Shown: piece by piece, positions 40,643-44,621 of the stretch
How the letters are laid out: each line of letters opens with the position of its first letter
How positions within the stretch are numbered: position 1 is the first letter of the stretch
Source: Nocardia coubleae NBRC 108252
GTDB taxonomy: Bacteria > Actinomycetota > Actinomycetes > Mycobacteriales > Mycobacteriaceae
DNA length: 44,621 nucleotides
Direction of reading: 5' to 3'
Assembly (NCBI RefSeq): GCF_001612805.1
Contig: NZ_BDBD01000028.1
Location: 1 to 44,621 of the forward strand
Notes under the pieces: model-generated
What the model saw: the letters and a program-made list of their open reading frames with translations, nothing else
Databases searched by the model: none
Told to the model about the DNA's origin: nothing
Position numbers and translations under genes: made by a program

Positions 40643-41867
40643 GCGCGGGTGTGACGGGCTCGGCGCCACGTGCCCCGATCAGTCGCGCGACCAGCGGGAA
40701 CACCAATACCGTTGTGGCTCCCGCGGCCACCAGTATCGAGGCTACCTCGCTACTGAGCAGGCCGGTGCGGGTCGCGACCTGCGTCACCGCGACGATGATC
40801 GGCAGACCGGTGGCCGCGTAGAGCGCCAACTGCACCCGCTCGCGGCCGGTGGGCAGGTTCAGCCCGTGCGGCACGAAGCGCTCGCTCAGCCACACCGGCA
40901 GACCGCGTGCGATCGCGATGGTGAGCACGAACCACACCCACAGCGCCGGGTTGCCCGCGACGGCGGACACGTCGATACCCATTCCGGACACCACGAAGAA
41001 CACCGGGATCAGCAGGCCGTAACCGATGGCCTCGAGCGAGGCGTCCACATCGGGGTGGCCCGCGGCGATGAGTTTGCGCAGGATCATGCCCGCGGCGAAG
41101 GCGCCGAGCACCACGTCGAGGTCGAATTCCTCGGCGATCACCATCAGGACGAGGAGCAGCAGCACGACTCCGCGCACCGGGAGCTGCGAGGTGCCGCCGT
41201 CGAGCCGGCCGAGCGCCGATCCGAGGTCGGGCATCCGGTCGAGCATGCGCACCGGGATCAGCCCGACGAGCACCGCCGCGATCACGAACATCAGCACGGT
41301 GACGAGCGCCGACATCGAGTCGCGGCTGCTCAGCAGCACCGACATCGCGACGATGGGCCCGAGTTCGCCCACCGCGCCGTGCGTCATCACCGCGCGACCG
41401 AGTGGTGAGTCGGCGATTCCGGCCTGCTTCAGAATCGGCAGGAGCGTGCCGAGCGCGGTGGAGGTGAGCGCGATAGCCACGGCGATGCGGGTGCCCGTCG
41501 ACCGGTCGGTGGCCAGCGTGACGATCCCGAACGCGAAGACCAGGCACACGAGCCAGACCAGCCAGGCCGTTCGCCCCGATTTCCCTCGCAGCAGGGCCGG
41601 GTCGAGTTCGTAGCCCGCGAGCAGGAACAGCATTCCCAGCCCGAGCTCGCTGACGAGGTCGACGCCGCCGCCGGTGTCGGCCCACCCGAGCACGTACGGG
41701 CCGAGCACCGCACCCGCGACCAGCAGGATCACCACATCGGGCAGGTATCCGCGCAGCAGGCGCGACACGACCGGTGCGATCACCGCGACCAGCGCGATCC
41801 AGAACAGCGACACGATCGGCGTCGGCCCGTCGGCACCGGCGGAAGCGAGCAGCTCCATGCGGGTCAT
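40635..41867 (-). CDS. CPA2-family cation:proton antiporter (Kef-like)
   Basis: A ~410-residue, 12 to 13-helix sodium or potassium/proton exchanger domain protein. LGLGMLFLLAGYELDP, TSTALGTLLPILK and the ion-site segment FDLDVVLGAFAAGMILRK match the family, and FFVVSGMGIDV marks the penultimate region. There is no C-terminal RCK domain, so no nucleotide gating. The start is the ATG at 41867, with 41858 also possible (CACGAT seven bases before it). It ends within the argC operator, so its transcript would read into the arg operon unless stopped. Confidence 0.88.
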   Translation of the reverse strand: MTRMELLASAGADGPTPIVSLFWIALVAVIAPVVSRLLRGYLPDVVILLVAGAVLGPYVLGWADTGGGVDLVSELGLGMLFLLAGYELDPALLRGKSGRTAWLVWLVCLVFAFGIVTLATDRSTGTRIAVAIALTSTALGTLLPILKQAGIADSPLGRAVMTHGAVGELGPIVAMSVLLSSRDSMSALVTVLMFVIAAVLVGLIPVRMLDRMPDLGSALGRLDGGTSQLPVRGVVLLLLVLMVIAEEFDLDVVLGAFAAGMILRKLIAAGHPDVDASLEAIGYGLLIPVFFVVSGMGIDVSAVAGNPALWVWFVLTIAIARGLPVWLSERFVPHGLNLPTGRERVQLALYAATGLPIIVAVTQVATRTGLLSSEVASILVAAGATTVLVFPLVARLIGARGAEPVTPAHE

Positions 41868-41916
41868 CGTGGCACAGCGCACCAGCCGATCCCCGACACC
41901 GCGCGCGGGCGATCCG

Positions 41917-42450
41917 TCACCTTGCCTGCGGTGTATCGGGCTGAAGGTGCGCGAGGAGGAGTTTGATCAGCAGTACCGGGCCGAACCAGAGGAGGAAGGT
42001 CGGCACTGTGAGCATCGACGTGGTGATCGCTACGCCGAATACCGTGGCGGCGAAGGCCACCGGCACGCGCAGCTGATCGGGCACCGAGAGGACGACGACG
42101 GCCGCCGCGAGGACGAGTCCGTAGATCGCCGCCGCGACCCACCAACCGAATCCCGGGACCACCAGCGCCAGCAGGAACGGTTGGGCGTGGATGGCGACGA
42201 AGGTGAGGTGATGACGGGCGGTTCGGCCGGGCCGGTGGAACCAGCTTTTAGCCGATGCTGTCGCATTGACCACCGCGCCGCCGAATAGGTCGAAGCCGAT
42301 CAGGGCGACCACCGCGACGACCAGTGCGGAGCCCCCCGCGTTTCTCGCCAGCAGCGCAGCCGTCACCCCACCGACGACTGCCGACGAATAGCACAGGGCT
42401 GCTTCGCTTCTCGTCGCTCCGGGCGCGATGAGCCGGTCGGTGATCGTCAT
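41917..42450 (-). CDS. Membrane protein of unknown function, coupled to a TetR gene
   Basis: A 177-residue protein with about five hydrophobic helices (for example VVGGVTAALLARNAG, LVVAVVALIGFDLFGGAV, HAQPFLLALVVPGFGWW, AAIYGLVLAAAVVVLSV). The middle part has SWFHRPGRTARHHLTFVAIHAQ, a histidine-rich cytoplasmic or interfacial stretch that may be functional. Its ATG overlaps the TetR stop by four bases, so it should be the main target of that regulator. I do not recognise the family beyond its resemblance to other small actinobacterial membrane proteins. Confidence 0.75.
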   Translation of the reverse strand: MTITDRLIAPGATRSEAALCYSSAVVGGVTAALLARNAGGSALVVAVVALIGFDLFGGAVVNATASAKSWFHRPGRTARHHLTFVAIHAQPFLLALVVPGFGWWVAAAIYGLVLAAAVVVLSVPDQLRVPVAFAATVFGVAITTSMLTVPTFLLWFGPVLLIKLLLAHLQPDTPQAR

Positions 42451-43016
42451 CGGCGGATACCTTCCACGCACACCTGCACCAGGGGTTCGGTCATCTCGGT
42501 GAGGGCGACGCGGTCGTCGGCCAGCCACTGCACCAGGCACCCTTCGATCGCGCCGACGATCACCGCCGCGTGCGCGTCGCCGATACCCGCCCGCAATTGC
42601 CCCTCGGCGTCGGCCGCACGCAGCAGTTCCGCGACGGCCGCCCGGTAGCCCTCGTAGACGGCGGCCATATCCAGCGGTGTCCTGGCCGACCACACGTCCA
42701 GCAATACGCGCGCGTGGTCCGGGTGAGCTGCCAGCATCGCCACGGTCGACCGGATCAACTGCGCCAGCCGATCGAGCGCTGGACCACTTCCGGGCGCGGC
42801 GAGCTGCTGTTCCGCGCGGGCACGGTATTGGTCGAACGCGGCGGTCAGCAGTTCTTCCCGGCTGCTGACCGCGAGGTAGACACTCCCTTTCGCGACCCCG
42901 GCCTCCGCCGCCACATCCTCGATCCGCGACGCGGCGAACCCTTTCCTGGCGAAGACCCGGACGGCCGCCTCCAGAATTTCGGTCCGCCGCGCATCTACAT
43001 CCACTCGCTTCGGCAC
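42447..43016 (-). CDS. TetR-family transcriptional regulator
   Basis: A 189-residue regulator with an N-terminal helix-turn-helix (EILEAAVRVFARKGFAASRIEDVAAEAGVA in part, then KGSVYLAVSSREELL) and a variable C-terminal ligand domain. The canonical Tyr-Tyr-His-Phe of the recognition helix is changed to YLAVSS. It starts with GTG at 43016. The -10 CATTAT is six bases upstream, suggesting a leaderless start, and the palindrome TGACTGACCAGTCA at 43027-43040 lies directly against this -10, so it very likely represses itself and the coupled membrane-protein gene. Confidence 0.9.
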   Translation of the reverse strand: MPKRVDVDARRTEILEAAVRVFARKGFAASRIEDVAAEAGVAKGSVYLAVSSREELLTAAFDQYRARAEQQLAAPGSGPALDRLAQLIRSTVAMLAAHPDHARVLLDVWSARTPLDMAAVYEGYRAAVAELLRAADAEGQLRAGIGDAHAAVIVGAIEGCLVQWLADDRVALTEMTEPLVQVCVEGIRR

Positions 43017-43026
43017 GAATTTATAA

Positions 43027-43040
43027 TGACTGACCAGTCA
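43027..43040. promoter_or_regulatory. TetR operator, probable autorepression site
   Basis: TGACTG and CAGTCA arms with a 2-bp centre overlap the first bases of the -10 (43023-43028) of the TetR gene. This is a common operator form for this family. Confidence 0.65.
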
Positions 43041-43081
43041 GCCATAGTCCATAGTCAGTCGGACGCGGGCGGTGGAGGGAT

Positions 43082-43573
43082 TCAGCGTTTGGTGACGACT
43101 CGCTCGCCCTCGCCGGGTTTCCAGATGGTGATGGCGAGCTGGTCATCGGCGACTTCGACCGTGGAGGCACTGGTGAGGTCGGCGATGTAGAAGTGGTCGA
43201 ATTTCTGGCCGCGGATGTCGAAACCGCTGTCGTCGAAGAGTTTCTGCGCGAAGCGGGCGTGGACGGATTCGTCCTTCAGGTCGGTGACGGTGCCGAAGAG
43301 TTTGGCGTCGCCTTCGGTGACGTTGGTGTCGACGGTCGCGGTGTGCAGGCAGAAGCGGGGGTCACGGGCGAGGTCGTCGAACTTGCGGGTGTCCGGCATG
43401 CCCGCCAGCACCAGCATGTCCTCGAAGACCATCGGTTCGATCGGGCTGATCCGTGGCCATCCGTCGGCGCGGAGGGTGCCGAGCATGCACAGATTGCCGG
43501 TGGCTCGGTGTCTGCGCAGGAACAGCTCGGCGATGCGCGGCGCTTCCTCGGTGAACTGGCTCCAAGTGGTCAT
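43082..43573 (-). CDS. Pyridoxamine-5'-phosphate-oxidase-fold protein (FMN- or F420-dependent type)
   Basis: A 163-residue split-barrel flavin-binding protein. MLGTLRADGWPRISPIEP at about 30-47 is the conserved beta-strand pair with the RxSP motif of the family, and DPRFCLHTATVD follows. Members reduce substrates with FMN or F420, or bind haem. The ATG is preceded by TAGCGT and six bases, a leaderless layout. It is divergent from the WYL regulator across 61 bp that hold a perfect inverted repeat, so the regulator probably controls it. The reaction is unknown. Confidence 0.88.
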   Translation of the reverse strand: MTTWSQFTEEAPRIAELFLRRHRATGNLCMLGTLRADGWPRISPIEPMVFEDMLVLAGMPDTRKFDDLARDPRFCLHTATVDTNVTEGDAKLFGTVTDLKDESVHARFAQKLFDDSGFDIRGQKFDHFYIADLTSASTVEVADDQLAITIWKPGEGERVVTKR

Positions 43574-43591
43574 ACGCTCACGCTACGACCC

Positions 43592-43616
43592 AACCTTGAC
43601 ATCCTGTGTCAAGGTT
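43592..43616. promoter_or_regulatory. Perfect inverted repeat between PNPOx-like and WYL genes
   Basis: Arms AACCTTGACA and TGTCAAGGTT around a 5-bp centre. TTGACA in each arm is -35-like on its own strand, with the -10 elements TAGTCT (plus, 43623-43628) and TAGCGT (minus, 43580-43585) 21 bp away. One regulator bound here could shut both divergent promoters. The WYL protein is the candidate. Confidence 0.75.
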
Positions 43617-43634
43617 CACGGCTAGTCTCGGGGT

Positions 43635-44606
43635 ATGCGAGCGAGCAGGCTGGTGCAGCTACTGCTCTTGTTGCAAGCCAACGGCGGGTCGACGGCCGGG
43701 GAGCTCGCGCGGGAGCTGGAGGTGTCGGTGCGCACGGTGTACCGGGATGTGGAGGCGCTGTCGGCGGCGGGTGTGCCGGTGTACAGCGAACCCGGGCGCG
43801 GTGGTGGGGTGCGATTGGTCGACGGGTACCGAACCCGGCTCACCGGCCTCACCTCCGACGAGGCCGACGCCGTCTTGCTGGCCGGCCTACCGGGCGCCGC
43901 CGCCGACCTCGGCCTCGGCACCGTCCTCGCCACCGCACAGCTGAAAATGCTGGCCGCGCTGCCACCGGAACTGCGCGGCCGGGCAACCCGCATCGCCGAG
44001 CGCGTCCACATCGATATGCCCGGCTGGTTCCACCGCCCCGACGAAACCCCCACTCTCGCAACCATCGCCGACGCCGTCTGGCACGACCGCCGCCTCGCGA
44101 TCACCTACCGACGAGGTGACGACGCGGTCGAACGAACGGTCGACCCGCTGGGCCTGGTGATGAAGGCGGGCACCTGGTACCTCGTCGCACGCGTCCGCTC
44201 CGATATTCGTTCCTATCGGGCCAGCCGGATCGCCACGGCCCACCTCACCGGCGAACCATTCGACCGCCCAACCGATTTCGACCTCGCCGCCCACTGGCAG
44301 GCCGCAGCAGCCGACTTCGGGCGGTCCATGCTGAAAGTCGACGCGCAATGCCGGATCGCCACCGCACACCTCGGCCTGTTGCGCCTCATGAACGACCCGG
44401 CAGCCGTCCACGCCGCACTGGCCACCCTCGGCCCCACCGACCCCAACGGCTGGGCCGACATCACCATCCCCTCAGAGTCCTACGAAGTACTGACCCACGC
44501 CCTACTCCCCCTGGCAAACCACGTCGAGGTCCTCGCTCCCCCCGAGTTCCGCGCCCACCTCCGGACAATCACCGAGGCCATGGCCTCGCGCTACCGCCCC
44601 ACCTAA
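43635..44606 (+). CDS. WYL-domain transcriptional regulator (YafY/DeoR-like HTH)
   Basis: A 323-residue regulator. The N-terminal helix-turn-helix is at about 5-55 (STAGELARELEVSVRTVYRDVEAL in part), followed by a wing. The WYL domain lies at about 140-230 with ITYRRGDDAVERTVDPLGLVMKAGTWYLVA in part; the WYL signature is W-Y-L in GTWYLVAR. A C-terminal WCX-like domain covers about 240-320. It is divergent from the PNPOx-like gene and likely controls it and itself through the shared repeat. TAGTCT and six bases precede the ATG, with no ribosome-binding site. The ligand is unknown. Confidence 0.92.
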   Translation: MRASRLVQLLLLLQANGGSTAGELARELEVSVRTVYRDVEALSAAGVPVYSEPGRGGGVRLVDGYRTRLTGLTSDEADAVLLAGLPGAAADLGLGTVLATAQLKMLAALPPELRGRATRIAERVHIDMPGWFHRPDETPTLATIADAVWHDRRLAITYRRGDDAVERTVDPLGLVMKAGTWYLVARVRSDIRSYRASRIATAHLTGEPFDRPTDFDLAAHWQAAAADFGRSMLKVDAQCRIATAHLGLLRLMNDPAAVHAALATLGPTDPNGWADITIPSESYEVLTHALLPLANHVEVLAPPEFRAHLRTITEAMASRYRPT

Positions 44607-44621
44607 GTCCGCCATGACAGC

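Noticed and set aside
1..44621. tRNA genes, CRISPR arrays, insertion sequences, prophage genes
   Set aside because: No cloverleaf-like sequence, regularly spaced repeat, transposase or integrase was recognised on either strand.

Overview
The window is high-GC actinobacterial DNA, most likely from a Nocardia-type member of the Nocardiaceae. The first 174 bases are the 5' end of a 16S rRNA gene (minus strand) with a mycolata-type V1 sequence. Genes overlap heavily and several start directly at a predicted transcription start. From 15.5 kb back to tyrS the gene order recalls the M. tuberculosis block Rv1683-Rv1689 (hydrolase/acyl-ligase fusion, Trm112-like protein, TetR, ABC permease, ABC ATPase, mpg, tyrS), and the arginine cluster follows the mycobacterial argCJBDFR order. 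This synteny is from memory and was not computed.

Layout. 1-0.66 kb: 16S rRNA, its leader with the NusB/S10-type antitermination motif, and two tandem promoters. 0.66-6.3 kb (minus): tyrS, a monoacylglycerol-lipase-like hydrolase, a DoxX-like membrane protein, mpg, and an ECF41/SigJ sigma factor coupled to an FAD oxidoreductase behind an ECF41-like promoter. 6.4-10.2 kb (plus): a multicopper oxidase, then an ABC exporter with its TetR regulator and a 36-bp operator-like palindrome. 10.2-15.5 kb: a Trm112-like protein and a lipid-linked sugar-transfer locus made of a GtrA flippase, a YfhO-like GT-C, a GtrB-like GT2 and a WecE-like sugar aminotransferase. 15.5-18.5 kb (minus): the hydrolase/acyl-ligase fusion.

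18.5-22.7 kb: the highlight of the window. A family 2B encapsulin shell gene, with a cyclic-nucleotide-binding domain inserted in an HK97 fold, is followed with almost no gap by a 2-methylisoborneol synthase with a long N-terminal cargo-type extension and by geranyl-diphosphate 2-C-methyltransferase. This predicts a protein nanocompartment holding the terpene cyclase. The upstream intergenic region carries a perfect CRP-type site (TGTGA-N6-TCACA) and a perfect 24-bp palindrome.

22.9-29.2 kb: a small conserved protein, a hydantoin/allantoin-type permease and racemase with a GntR regulator, a beta-lactamase-fold esterase, a threonine dehydratase and an SMR transporter. 29.3-40.6 kb (minus): arginine biosynthesis (argCJBDFR as one overlapping operon, then argG and argH), with near-identical ArgR boxes before argC and argG. 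Between argR and argG sits a plus-strand insertion: three genes for 44-50-residue acidic hydrophobic peptides that are not in most gene predictions, an aldose epimerase and a DUF4184 membrane protein. 40.6-44.6 kb: a CPA2 antiporter, a membrane protein coupled to a TetR regulator, and a PNPOx-like protein divergent from a WYL regulator across a perfect inverted repeat. No tRNA, CRISPR array or insertion sequence was seen.
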